From: Chrysosporum bergii ANA360D
GTDB lineage: Bacteria; Cyanobacteriota; Cyanobacteriia; Cyanobacteriales; Nostocaceae
Length of the DNA: 56,242 bases
Direction: 5' to 3'
NCBI RefSeq assembly: GCF_029891735.1
Contig: NZ_JANQDH010000079.1
Location: 1-56,242 of the forward strand
The notes beneath the pieces are model-generated. The model was not told the DNA's origin and did not search any database. It was given only the letters and a program-made list of their open reading frames with translations. Position numbers and translations under genes: made by a program. Positions 48,639 to 56,242 of the stretch are shown one piece after another (positions within the stretch are counted from its first letter, which is position 1; the number at the start of each line of letters is the position of its first letter).

Positions 48639-49157
48639 TTAATATTCAATCAGGGAAATAATCGGCACATCTGGTAAATGTTTACGTCCTTGTAATTCCC
48701 GTAGCTCGATAATAAAACCAAATCCCACTAGTTGGCAGCCAATCTTCTGGACTAACTTAGCCGTGGCCTTGGCTGTACCACCCGTGGCAATCAAATCATC
48801 CACAATTAAAACTCGGCTATCTGGATGCAGAGCGTCTTGATGCATTTCCAAACAGTCTGTACCATACTCTAATTCATATTCAATTGAGTAAACTGCTGCT
48901 GGTAACTTTCCTGGTTTTCGGACGGGAATAAAACCCGCTCCTAATTTGTAAGCTAAAGGAGGTCCAAAAATAAACCCTCGGGACTCCATACCCACAACAT
49001 AATCAGCCTGTAATCCTGAATCAATACATTTTTGGGTGAAAAAGTCAATAGTATAACGCAATCCTTCTGGATCACGCAATAAAGTAGTTATATCCCGAAA
49101 TAAAATTCCGGGTTTAGGAAAATCTGGGATGTCGCGAATTAGAGACTTTAAATCCAT
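48639..49157 (-). CDS. apt: Adenine phosphoribosyltransferase
   Basis: Apt salvages adenine to AMP with PRPP in the cytoplasm. At 172 residues, motifs are [45 protein letters not shown] and the PRPP loop [16 protein letters not shown]. Length and motifs are canonical. It is upstream of the orphan permease on the same strand. The 375-bp upstream region lacks other genes. Confidence 0.97.
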   Translation of the reverse strand: MDLKSLIRDIPDFPKPGILFRDITTLLRDPEGLRYTIDFFTQKCIDSGLQADYVVGMESRGFIFGPPLAYKLGAGFIPVRKPGKLPAAVYSIEYELEYGTDCLEMHQDALHPDSRVLIVDDLIATGGTAKATAKLVQKIGCQLVGFGFIIELRELQGRKHLPDVPIISLIEY

Positions 49158-49532
49158 AATATCAGTATAAGGTAGTGGGGATGAGGAAGTCAGGAAGGAT
49201 GATTATAAGCTGTTGTGCAGCTAAGTCCAATCAACTGTTATACAAATTAAGTGGGTAATAGTTTAGTACTTAGTACCTGATTCCCGATGCCTCGAAAATT
49301 TTACAATATAATGTCATACGCTGGGAATTTTGCAATCAACACAGGAAGGTAAAGAAATGCTTTGAAAACTGGAACTTCAGTATAGACAATGATTTAAGTA
49401 GAATAAGTAATTAATATATGTCAGGTAGTATTCCTATTGCCATAAGTCTCATGTTCTTGTTGATCCACTGACCTTAAATTAGTTGTACTAATTTTATTGA
49501 GTCTGTTAAAACTGCACAAGGTATTTTATAGA
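49158..49532. other. Intergenic region, nothing seen
   Basis: This is 375 bp divergent between apt and the DUF3038 gene. It is AT-rich, with no convincing ORF, hairpin or RNA element. It should contain the two promoters. Confidence 0.45.
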
Positions 49533-50159
49533 ATGAACGTCTCAGCCAGCTTAACGCCATTGAAAAGTCCTACATACCCATCATTGCCGATGATTCTGGA
49601 TACTTTACCAGACCCTGCCATCACCGCAGAGGGTTGTCCTGCTAGAACCCGGCTGCAAGTTGATTTGATTCTACTGGCGATTGAAGCTTTAGAATTGGGT
49701 AGCTCTGAAGCTATTTTGGCTTTTGCTGACGAGTTGGAACTGAAGGGAATTATTAAACACCGGGTAAATTTATGGCAGATGCGGAGTTCCAACCCCATGC
49801 GGAAAGCACATATTCGCCGTCCCTTAACCATCATAGAGGCAAAAGCTTTAGTGGTAATTGCCAGCTACATAGCCAGGCGCTTAACTGTGGTTATTCGCCA
49901 AATGCTGATGACTTATCAGCAAATGAGTGAAAAGCAGATCCCCTTGGCACAAAATTTGCGCCTATCTAATTATCTGGAGCGATTTAGAGTACATTTCAAA
50001 AGTAGGATGAATGCTAAACGTTCTGGTGTGATGTCCTTGAGTTCTGATGAAAAATTAGATGAGTTAGCAATGAATTTGTTAGGACAATTACTATTTTGTA
50101 CTGGTACAGCTGGAATGCAGCGATTCTGGATTAGTCTTTTTGACGGTGAAGTAGAATGA
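49533..50159 (+). CDS. DUF3038 family protein, cyanobacteria-specific
   Basis: The 208-residue protein has LPMILDTLPDPAITAEGCPARTRLQVDLILLAIEALELGSSEAI, then HRVNLWQMRSSNPMRKAHIRRPLTIIEAKALVVI, which I recognise as DUF3038. The function is unknown. The start is the ATG at 49533 (MNVSASLTPL); a TTG at 49497 opens the frame. Its stop overlaps the next gene by 4 bp (ATGA), showing translational coupling with the DUF4335 gene. The two families occur together in cyanobacteria. No membrane segment is predicted by eye. Confidence 0.85.
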   Translation: MNVSASLTPLKSPTYPSLPMILDTLPDPAITAEGCPARTRLQVDLILLAIEALELGSSEAILAFADELELKGIIKHRVNLWQMRSSNPMRKAHIRRPLTIIEAKALVVIASYIARRLTVVIRQMLMTYQQMSEKQIPLAQNLRLSNYLERFRVHFKSRMNAKRSGVMSLSSDEKLDELAMNLLGQLLFCTGTAGMQRFWISLFDGEVE

Positions 50160-51244
50160 ATATCCAACGTAAGTACAGTCTACCTAATTGTACGCTGCTG
50201 TTAGAGGGTTTAAGTGATGCTGGGAAAACAGCACATTACCCAGAGGTGCGTCCAGAATTATCAATATTGGTAAATGCAGAATGCCATATATCTGGCCATA
50301 ATCAGCCCTTGGTGGGGGGACGAGAATTTTTTGAAAGTTTGGTTAGGGCGGTGAGTGGCTATGCTCAAGAATTTTTGAGCAATGTGTCTAATCCCCAAGC
50401 CCACAGTCAAGATTCTGAATTGGTGGAATTCCAAAAAATTGCCAGTAACCGCCATAGGTTAATTGTGCATTCGGAAATCACCCCAGATGGCTTTGATTCT
50501 CAGCCTGACCATAAGAAACTGGCTATTCAACTGGATTTGAACACGGTGCAGTTATTTGATTTGGTGGAGGCTGTGGATCAGTTTTTTGCTGACAGCCAAA
50601 CTTTACCGGAGTTATCCCTAGAATTACGTCCTGTGGCTAGAGGTTATGGTGGTGCTAATCAACTGATCCGTAAGGAAGCAGTACCAGCAGGTATAGGAGT
50701 TGCTAGTTTAGCAGTTGCGGCTATGGCTTTTAGCTTAATTCCCGCCCCAGAGTTGCGCCCCCCAGAACCAAAGGTAGAGGAAAAAACCAGTTCTACCACA
50801 CCTCAAAGCAATTCTCCTACACCCAAGGCAACAACACCACCACCTGTAAATGTGCCGACTCCCACACCAGAGACCCCCCCTACAGTGGCGGATTTAGAGG
50901 CACTGTTAAGTAAAACTACAGAGATTAGTAATCCCTCCCAATTACGTGTTCTCAATGGCAAACTTTATGACCAAATCAATAGGGGTTGGAATACTCGCTC
51001 AGAGTTAACAGAAGATTTAGTCTATCGTGTGGGTGTAACTGCTGATGGGGCGATCGTTGGTTATAAAGCGGTGAATCAAGGAGCAAATCAAGGCATAGAA
51101 TTAACTCCTCTCCCTAAACTGCTTTATCTTCCTGTTAATCCTTCTCCCATCGGCAATGAACCTATAGCCCAATTTAGAGTAGTTTTTACGAAGCAAGCTA
51201 TCCTGCAAGTTAGCCCTTGGTGGGGATACAGACCTCTCCCTTAA
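50156..51244 (+). CDS. DUF4335 family protein with membrane segment and Pro/Thr-rich linker
   Basis: The 362-residue protein has a conserved N-terminal domain (NIQRKYSLPNCTLLLEGLSD; RPELSILVNAECHISGHNQPLVGGREFFESLVRAV), which I assign to DUF4335. A hydrophobic helix (~182-198, VPAGIGVASLAVAAMAFSL) and a Pro/Thr/Ser-rich linker (~205-240) follow. The C-terminal domain (RVLNGKLYDQINRGWNTRSELTEDLVYRVGVTADGAIVGYKAVNQ) is probably on the far side of the membrane. It is translationally coupled to the DUF3038 gene. The function is unknown. It may be an envelope or thylakoid protein. Confidence 0.85.
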   Translation: MNIQRKYSLPNCTLLLEGLSDAGKTAHYPEVRPELSILVNAECHISGHNQPLVGGREFFESLVRAVSGYAQEFLSNVSNPQAHSQDSELVEFQKIASNRHRLIVHSEITPDGFDSQPDHKKLAIQLDLNTVQLFDLVEAVDQFFADSQTLPELSLELRPVARGYGGANQLIRKEAVPAGIGVASLAVAAMAFSLIPAPELRPPEPKVEEKTSSTTPQSNSPTPKATTPPPVNVPTPTPETPPTVADLEALLSKTTEISNPSQLRVLNGKLYDQINRGWNTRSELTEDLVYRVGVTADGAIVGYKAVNQGANQGIELTPLPKLLYLPVNPSPIGNEPIAQFRVVFTKQAILQVSPWWGYRPLP

Positions 51245-51283
51245 CCTCATGGCTGGACAGTTTCCGTTCCCTGTTCCCTTGTT

Positions 51284-53554
51284 TTATCTAACAATTTGCC
51301 TCATGTAATTGCCCCACAGTTGTGCTGCTTGGCCACTGCTGCCGGATGTGGGGGAGTTATTGTCATTACCTAGCCAAATACCAGTGACTAGCTGACGACT
51401 AGGGATTGAGCCAATAAACCATAGATCCACGTTTTTATCAGTGGTGCCGGTTTTACCACCTTCTCCTAGTCCAATAGATGCGGCGCGACCAGTACCGTTA
51501 GTCACAGCCTGGCGCATCATCCGGGTGAGTTCCGCCGCTATTCTTTTGTCTAATGCGGGCTGGTTAGCACGTGGATCTTCGTCAAAGGAATAAACTACAC
51601 GGCAAGTGGTTAAGTCATTACGATCTTCACAATCACTACTGTCGAGGATGCGGCTAATGGCATGGGGTGGATTCCATACACCACCATTAGTAATAGCCCC
51701 GAAAGCCCCAGTCATTTCTAAAACATTGACCACACTTTGACCCAATACTAATCCGGGAACCGCTTCAAGTGATGACTTGACTCCTAAACGTTGGGCTGTG
51801 GATACGACTCTATTTAACCCTACTTCTCTCGCTATTCGCAAAGCAATAGGATTTTCCGATAGGGCAAAACCAGTAGTCATATTTAATACGTTTCCTGCAC
51901 CAGTTCTACAGGGTTTGTAGGTAAAACCTTGCCAAGGGAGGGCTGCGCAGGAATAGGTTTTAGAAGCTGGTATTTTTTTTTCCAGGGCGGCTGCAAAGGC
52001 AAAAACTTTAAAGGTGGAACCTGGTTGTCTTTGGGCTTGGACAGCACGATTAAATTGGCTTTTTCTAAAATCTGTCCCCCCCACCATAGACAAAATACTA
52101 CCGGTTTTAGTGTCTAGGGTTACGATCGCTCCCTGAGAAAAGCGAAAAATTGATCCCGCGTTGTTAACTGAATTACGCAATGCTGTTTCTGCTTGGGCTT
52201 GGATGAGGGGATCAAGTTTGGTTTCTATTATATAGTTACCTTCTCTGGCAGATCCCACTCCCAAAATTGATTCTAGTTCCTGAAATACATAGTTGTAAAA
52301 GTAAGGAGCAATAGTACTCGCTTGCTGTTCGCAAACTTTGGGGCTAATTTGAATTGGCGATCGCCTGGCGCGATTGGCTTCCTGTGGGGAGATTTTCCCC
52401 AGGTCTAACATTCGCCTAATTACCCGATTCCGATATTCTACGGCTTGAAGTTTATTAGGACTATCTCCGCAAAAGTTGAAAGCGTTGGGAGCAGGTAAAA
52501 TTCCCACTAGTGTGGCTGCTTCTGACAGAGTTAATTCTTTAGCTGATTTCTCAAAATAATAGCGAGCCGCATCCTCAAAACCGGATGTGTCTACCCCCAA
52601 GAATACTCTGTTTAAGTAGGTGAGTAAAATGTCATCTTTGCTGTAAAAAGTTTCCAGCTTCAAGGAGACAACAACTTCCCGCACTTTGCGCCCCAAAGAG
52701 TCCTGAGCGCCCACATAGTCACGGAATAAACTCCGGGCTACTTGTTGAGTAACGGTGCTGGCTCCCTGCTGCACATCTCCACTGCGAGTATTAATCAGCA
52801 CCGCTCGCAAAATTCCCAAGGGATCAACACCAAAGTGCCAATTGTAACGACTATCTTCCGAAGCCACCACGGCTGCGGGTAAATATGGGCCGAAGTCCTC
52901 CAAACGCTTCATATCCACATGGGAGGTACTGCGGGGCTGACGCAGGGGAGTGGAACCATCACGAGCATAAATCACGATGGGCGCTCTGGTGGCTGTGGGT
53001 AGAGGTCGGACGGAAAATTGGAGCCATTCCACACCTATAACTAAAGCTAACAAGGCACTGATACCACCAATACCGTAAGCACTCCAAGTTGTTACTTTGA
53101 CATGGAATGGGGGTGGATCGACATATTGCAGGCGCACTGAAGCGGCCAGTTCTGGTGGTCCTAACGTGAAAATATCACCATGACGGAGTTCTAAAGTATT
53201 AATCCTGCGTTTACCGCGATAAATACCGTTGGTGGAATTTTCATCTTTAATCACAAAAACAGGGCTGCGTTGAGTGGAATCCCTGGACAGTGACAGATGA
53301 ATTTGGCTGACAACTGGGTTGCGCACCACTATGTCACAGGATTTGGAACTACGACCTAGGATGTAGCGATCGCCTAACAACGGATAGACCTCCGCCTTGT
53401 CCGCCCCCCCATCCTGCACCCATATTTCTGGTACTTTGGCATTGGGCTTGAGCGCCAACTTGGAAAAGTCAACCCTTGCTTGAATGGTATGTACTGCTTG
53501 AGTCAGTTGACCAAGTAAAGTTTGTGGCTTCTGGGGGGGTTGGGGGGAACTCAT
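51284..53554 (-). CDS. Class A penicillin-binding protein with N-terminal FHA domain
   Basis: This is a bifunctional peptidoglycan synthase, 756 residues. The N-terminal FHA domain (~60-140: YILGRSSKSCDI, VVSQIHLSLSRD, ENSTNGIYRGKR) would bind phospho-threonine partners in the cytoplasm. One transmembrane helix (~157-177) follows. The GT51 glycosyltransferase has catalytic Glu233 in ASEDSRYNWHFG and QQGASTVTQQVARSLFRD. The transpeptidase has SXXK at Ser513 (GSTFK), SEN at 566-568 and KTG at 701-703. The FHA-PBP fusion is typical of cyanobacteria and suggests Ser/Thr-kinase control of wall growth. It is a single gene. Confidence 0.95.
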   Translation of the reverse strand: MSSPQPPQKPQTLLGQLTQAVHTIQARVDFSKLALKPNAKVPEIWVQDGGADKAEVYPLLGDRYILGRSSKSCDIVVRNPVVSQIHLSLSRDSTQRSPVFVIKDENSTNGIYRGKRRINTLELRHGDIFTLGPPELAASVRLQYVDPPPFHVKVTTWSAYGIGGISALLALVIGVEWLQFSVRPLPTATRAPIVIYARDGSTPLRQPRSTSHVDMKRLEDFGPYLPAAVVASEDSRYNWHFGVDPLGILRAVLINTRSGDVQQGASTVTQQVARSLFRDYVGAQDSLGRKVREVVVSLKLETFYSKDDILLTYLNRVFLGVDTSGFEDAARYYFEKSAKELTLSEAATLVGILPAPNAFNFCGDSPNKLQAVEYRNRVIRRMLDLGKISPQEANRARRSPIQISPKVCEQQASTIAPYFYNYVFQELESILGVGSAREGNYIIETKLDPLIQAQAETALRNSVNNAGSIFRFSQGAIVTLDTKTGSILSMVGGTDFRKSQFNRAVQAQRQPGSTFKVFAFAAALEKKIPASKTYSCAALPWQGFTYKPCRTGAGNVLNMTTGFALSENPIALRIAREVGLNRVVSTAQRLGVKSSLEAVPGLVLGQSVVNVLEMTGAFGAITNGGVWNPPHAISRILDSSDCEDRNDLTTCRVVYSFDEDPRANQPALDKRIAAELTRMMRQAVTNGTGRAASIGLGEGGKTGTTDKNVDLWFIGSIPSRQLVTGIWLGNDNNSPTSGSSGQAAQLWGNYMRQIVR

Positions 53555-53734
53555 CGGCTATTTACATCACAATTATTAGCAAACAATCCAGCGGATAACA
53601 TTCTGAAGACAGAATCTTCCACTATTTTACTCATCAGCCAAACTAGAAATTAGCTGTACTTAATTCTCAGCGTTTCACTTTTACACTAATATCATATGGA
53701 CTACAAAAAATCCTCACATCATTATGTATTATAA

Positions 53735-54211
53735 TTAGCGTGACTTTTCACTGGAACTTGGTGTTTTTTGTAAAGAAGCAATTAACAGACAAACAATACC
53801 AATTGTAATAAATGAATCTGCCAGGTTAAATACAGCAAAATTAATCAAGCGAAAATCGAGGAAATCAACCACATAACCTAAAACGAACCGATCAATACCA
53901 TTGCCCATTGCTCCACCCAAAATCAAACCGTAACCTAATTGATCCCAACGATTTAACTCTTGACCAAGCCAGGCCAAGGCGATCAACACCAAACTTACAG
54001 CCAACGACAGCCACCTTAACCATTCTACCTTTCCACTGAATAGACTAAAAGCTGCCCCAGTATTAGTGACATAGGTAAAATGAAATACATCAGGTATGAT
54101 GGGTAATGTCTGTCTCAAACTAAAGGTCTGCACTACCCAATATTTTGTCAATTGATCCAAGAAAAAACCGACGAAAGCCACAATCCAAAAGAGATGATTT
54201 TTTACACTCAT
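53735..54211 (-). CDS. lspA: Lipoprotein signal peptidase
   Basis: LspA (signal peptidase II) is an inner-membrane aspartyl protease that cleaves prolipoproteins after lipidation. The start is the ATG at 54211 (MSVKNHLFWIVAFVGFFLDQLTKYW), giving 158 residues; the frame opens at a TTG at 54259. Four membrane helices are evident. The catalytic motifs are GNGIDRFVLGYVVDFLD and FNLADSFITIGI. It lies 71 bp after bioY on the same strand, a pairing seen in other cyanobacteria. No terminator was seen after it. Confidence 0.95.
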   Translation of the reverse strand: MSVKNHLFWIVAFVGFFLDQLTKYWVVQTFSLRQTLPIIPDVFHFTYVTNTGAAFSLFSGKVEWLRWLSLAVSLVLIALAWLGQELNRWDQLGYGLILGGAMGNGIDRFVLGYVVDFLDFRLINFAVFNLADSFITIGIVCLLIASLQKTPSSSEKSR

Positions 54212-54282
54212 GAAACCAGGGGGTAAACAGTGGGAAGTTACAGCTAGTGCGGTCAGCAAGATTCACCTAGCCATAAGCCTAA

Positions 54283-54885
54283 CTAATAAAACATTAAATG
54301 ACGTAACACATATGCTATTACAGTAACAGCACATACTATAGCTAATTGACCAGGTAGTGCCAACCAAGAGTATTTGAGGATTGCTTGCATTAGGGCTAGA
54401 CCTTCGCGGCCTTGCCATTGAAAAATATAACTGATAATCAAATAAGTAATACCGCAGAAGTGGACAGTTAACAAGCCAGTAAAACAACTAAAAGCCAGAG
54501 TTTCTAACCTAGGTCTAGCTTTAAAGGCCAAAAATCCACAAATCCACGCTCCCGGAATAAAGCCTAACAGATAGCCAAACTGAGATAGCTTAACATAACC
54601 AAGACCGCCTCCATCTGCAAATACTGGTAGTAAGGTTAAACCCATGACTAAATAGGCGATTTGCGATAGTGCGCCCGCATTTTTCCCTCCTAAACAACCC
54701 ACTAACAGCACTGCTCCAACTTGACAGGTGACACCTAGAGAAAAAATCTGGATTCCTTGCTTACCCCAATTCCAAGGTAAAGCAATACCATAAGCTTCTA
54801 GGAAAGTACCGCCCATTGTCAGCAGCAAACCAACCATAGACCAAAGTAATTGAATTGTTCCTACATTTTCCACACTTCCAGCCAT
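54283..54885 (-). CDS. bioY: Biotin transporter BioY
   Basis: BioY is the substrate-binding S component of an ECF-type biotin importer and can also act alone. The protein has about six membrane helices. The central motif GGGLGYVKLSQFGYLLGFIPGAWICGFLAF is diagnostic, with GLLTVHFCGITYLI later. I start at the ATG at 54885 (MAGSVENVGTIQLLW, 200 residues); 54906 is also in frame. No EcfA or EcfT genes are nearby. It is upstream of lspA and probably co-transcribed. Confidence 0.92.
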   Translation of the reverse strand: MAGSVENVGTIQLLWSMVGLLLTMGGTFLEAYGIALPWNWGKQGIQIFSLGVTCQVGAVLLVGCLGGKNAGALSQIAYLVMGLTLLPVFADGGGLGYVKLSQFGYLLGFIPGAWICGFLAFKARPRLETLAFSCFTGLLTVHFCGITYLIISYIFQWQGREGLALMQAILKYSWLALPGQLAIVCAVTVIAYVLRHLMFY

Positions 54886-55320
54886 TTTACTTACACAAAT
54901 GCTCAAATTAATCTTTTAAAAAACTATTTTCCGTACCTTGCGCACTATATTTAAGGTTATTTTATACTAATTATTGACATTCATACTTAATTAATAGTGA
55001 TTTTTCATTATGACAAGTGAATCATATTTTTAGTTTCTTGTGTACCCTTTTAATTTTAGATTTTGGATTTTGCATTGGTTTAATTGGTTAAAAACTATAG
55101 AAAAAGTTAGCTAAATATTTACAAACTCAACAAAATATTTTTCATTGTGAAGCAATTAAAAATTAACTAATCTATATATTAACAACCGCAATTAACATAT
55201 TTTCTGTGTGTTGCCAAGATTATCAAGTCTCATTAGCCATAGGGCAACACAAATATATATAAATTGAGGTTACTAGGAAGTTTTAATCGGTTTAATCGAG
55301 AAAAATTGAGGATTTTTATA
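54886..55320. other. Intergenic region upstream of the repeat protein
   Basis: This is 435 bp, strongly AT-rich, divergent between bioY and the Gly-rich repeat gene. It contains a degenerate heptamer repeat (TTTAGATTTTGGATTTTGC, 55057-55075). No ORF or strong hairpin is seen. It should hold both promoters. Confidence 0.5.
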
Positions 55321-56242
55321 ATGGAAGATTCCATGATTTTGACAGAAGATTTGATTAATAATGGTGACGACAACACCACCACTAATAATGATCAAATGAT
55401 GGATTTGCTGCAACAGTCACCTTTTGCCCCCCTGCTAGAAATTGATGGTGTCACCCCAGAAACCTTGATTAATTCCTTTGCCACTGCTTTTGGAGATTCG
55501 GATTCTAGTGTTGATGCCAATCTGTTTGCTGATGGTGGCGTTCTCGGTACTGATCCCTTTGCTGACTTTGGCAACCCCACGGCTGAAGGTAACCCCTTGA
55601 CTGGTGGTGTCAACCCTTGGGCTGATCTTGAGATTTACTTCGCATCTACTGGTGGCGGTGTACCTAGCCCCGGTGAAGATGAATCTTCTGTTGATGGTGG
55701 TGAAAACACCACTACTAACAATGATGAGACGATGGATTTACTTCAACAGTCACCTTTTGCGCCTTTACTAGAAATTGATGGTATAACCCCGGAAAGCTTA
55801 ATTAATTCCTTTGCCACTGGTTTTGGAGACTCTGATTCTAGTGTTGATACCAGTCTGTTTGCTGATGGCGGCATTCTAGATACTGATCCTTTTGCTAGCT
55901 TTGGCGACCCCATGGCTGAAGGTAACCCCTTGACTGGTGGTGTCAACCCTTGGGCTGGTATTGACATTGACTCCGGCTCTACTGGTGGGGGCATGGGGGG
56001 CGCTGATTCCTCAAGCGGTGACTCGTTAACTGGTGGGGGTATGCCTAGCTTTGGCGGCGGTGGCTTTGGCAGTGGTGACTCCTCAAGTGGGGGTATGCCT
56101 AGCTTTGGCGGCGGTGGCTTTGGCAGTGGTGACTCCTCAAGTGGGGGTATGCCTAGCTTTGGCGGCGGTGGCTTTGGTAGTGGTGACTCCTCAAGTGGTG
56201 GTATGCCTAGCTGTGGCGGCGGCGGCTTTGGCGGTGGTGACT
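55321..56242 (+). CDS. Gly/Ser-rich repeat protein, 5' part only (runs off window)
   Basis: The frame opens at the ATG at 55321 and has no stop before the window end; 307 complete codons are present. No family is recognised. The N-terminal region holds two ~115-residue duplicates: NTTTNND(Q/E)(M/T)MDLLQQSP... and PFAPLLEIDG(V/I)TPE(T/S)LINSFAT through AEGNPLTGGVNPWA. From residue ~241 a Gly-rich array of near-identical 18-residue units follows (GMPSFGGGGFGSGDSSSG), four copies before the edge. No hydrophobic signal is seen at the start. It is acidic and low-complexity, and perhaps a secreted or surface protein. The ribosome binding site is unclear. Confidence 0.85.
   Translation, partial: MEDSMILTEDLINNGDDNTTTNNDQMMDLLQQSPFAPLLEIDGVTPETLINSFATAFGDSDSSVDANLFADGGVLGTDPFADFGNPTAEGNPLTGGVNPWADLEIYFASTGGGVPSPGEDESSVDGGENTTTNNDETMDLLQQSPFAPLLEIDGITPESLINSFATGFGDSDSSVDTSLFADGGILDTDPFASFGDPMAEGNPLTGGVNPWAGIDIDSGSTGGGMGGADSSSGDSLTGGGMPSFGGGGFGSGDSSSGGMPSFGGGGFGSGDSSSGGMPSFGGGGFGSGDSSSGGMPSCGGGGFGGGD
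56041..56242 (+). repeat. 54-bp tandem repeat, at least 3.7 copies
   Basis: The ATG of MPSFGGGG recurs at 56041, 56095, 56149 and 56203, an exact 54-bp period. Copies 1-3 differ at about two bases; copy 4 has Cys in place of Phe. The array continues past the window edge and encodes Gly-rich units. Confidence 0.95.

Noticed and set aside
56041-56242. CRISPR-like array
   Set aside because: The 54-bp units are contiguous without spacers and lie in one open frame. They are a coding tandem repeat.

Overview
The window is chromosomal DNA from a filamentous, very probably heterocyst-forming cyanobacterium (Nostocales: the Anabaena, Nostoc, Dolichospermum or Nodularia range). The evidence is frequent HIP1 octamers (GCGATCGC), heptanucleotide tandem repeats, an allophycocyanin-B gene (apcD), a PlmA-type GntR regulator, a Ycf29-like response regulator, many cyanobacteria-only families (DUF3038, DUF4335, TIGR04168 phosphoesterase, Mo-nitrogenase C-terminal-domain protein) and low-to-moderate GC. 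It is mostly core genome, with a few accessory or repetitive genes. From memory, the block groESL / ureDABC / rnj-dapA-asd / tig-clpP-clpX resembles the order in Anabaena PCC 7120; this was not checked.

Layout. 1-670: 3' end of a secreted RTX/bluetail surface protein. 966-2692 (minus): urease accessory genes ureE-ureF-ureG. 2930-10117: a membrane protein of unknown function, nadA, a phosphoesterase, tRNA-Ser(UGA), an S1-domain ribosomal protein, a dienelactone hydrolase, plmA and an alpha/beta hydrolase. 10467-14203 (minus): tig-clpP-clpX, divergent from asd-dapA-rnj (14886-19027). 19416-26750: Mo-nitrogenase-domain protein, a pseudo-orthocaspase, a conserved exported protein, rpmF, an aldehyde dehydrogenase and a subtilase with three PPC repeats. 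27407-32582 (minus): ureD-ureA-[AAA ATPase-DUF4276]-ureB-ureC. 32743-34811 (minus): groES-groEL with a CIRCE operator. 35750-46417: response regulator, asnS, small conserved proteins, anti-sigma-like ATPase, rlmD, apcD, purL, purF. 46533-54885: methyltransferase, orphan peptide-type permease, apt, DUF3038-DUF4335 pair, FHA-PBP1, lspA, bioY. 55321-end: 5' part of a Gly-rich, internally repeated protein that runs off the window.

Urease structural and accessory genes lie on the same strand but are 24.7 kb apart. A compact two-gene cassette (RecF/OLD-like AAA ATPase plus DUF4276, a TOPRIM-like family) sits inside the structural operon between ureA and ureB, with its own strong ribosome binding site, a 4-bp gene overlap and only 27 bp before ureB. 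ATPase plus TOPRIM-like pairs are typical of anti-phage abortive systems such as PARIS and AbiL, so this is the best candidate here for an undescribed system. Other notable items are a caspase-fold protein that has lost both catalytic residues, a decayed IS200/IS605-type right end upstream of apcD, and three copies of a 28-bp palindromic repeat.

Many start sites were moved inward from the longest ORF, on the basis of ribosome binding sites and usual family N-termini. The reasons are given per gene.
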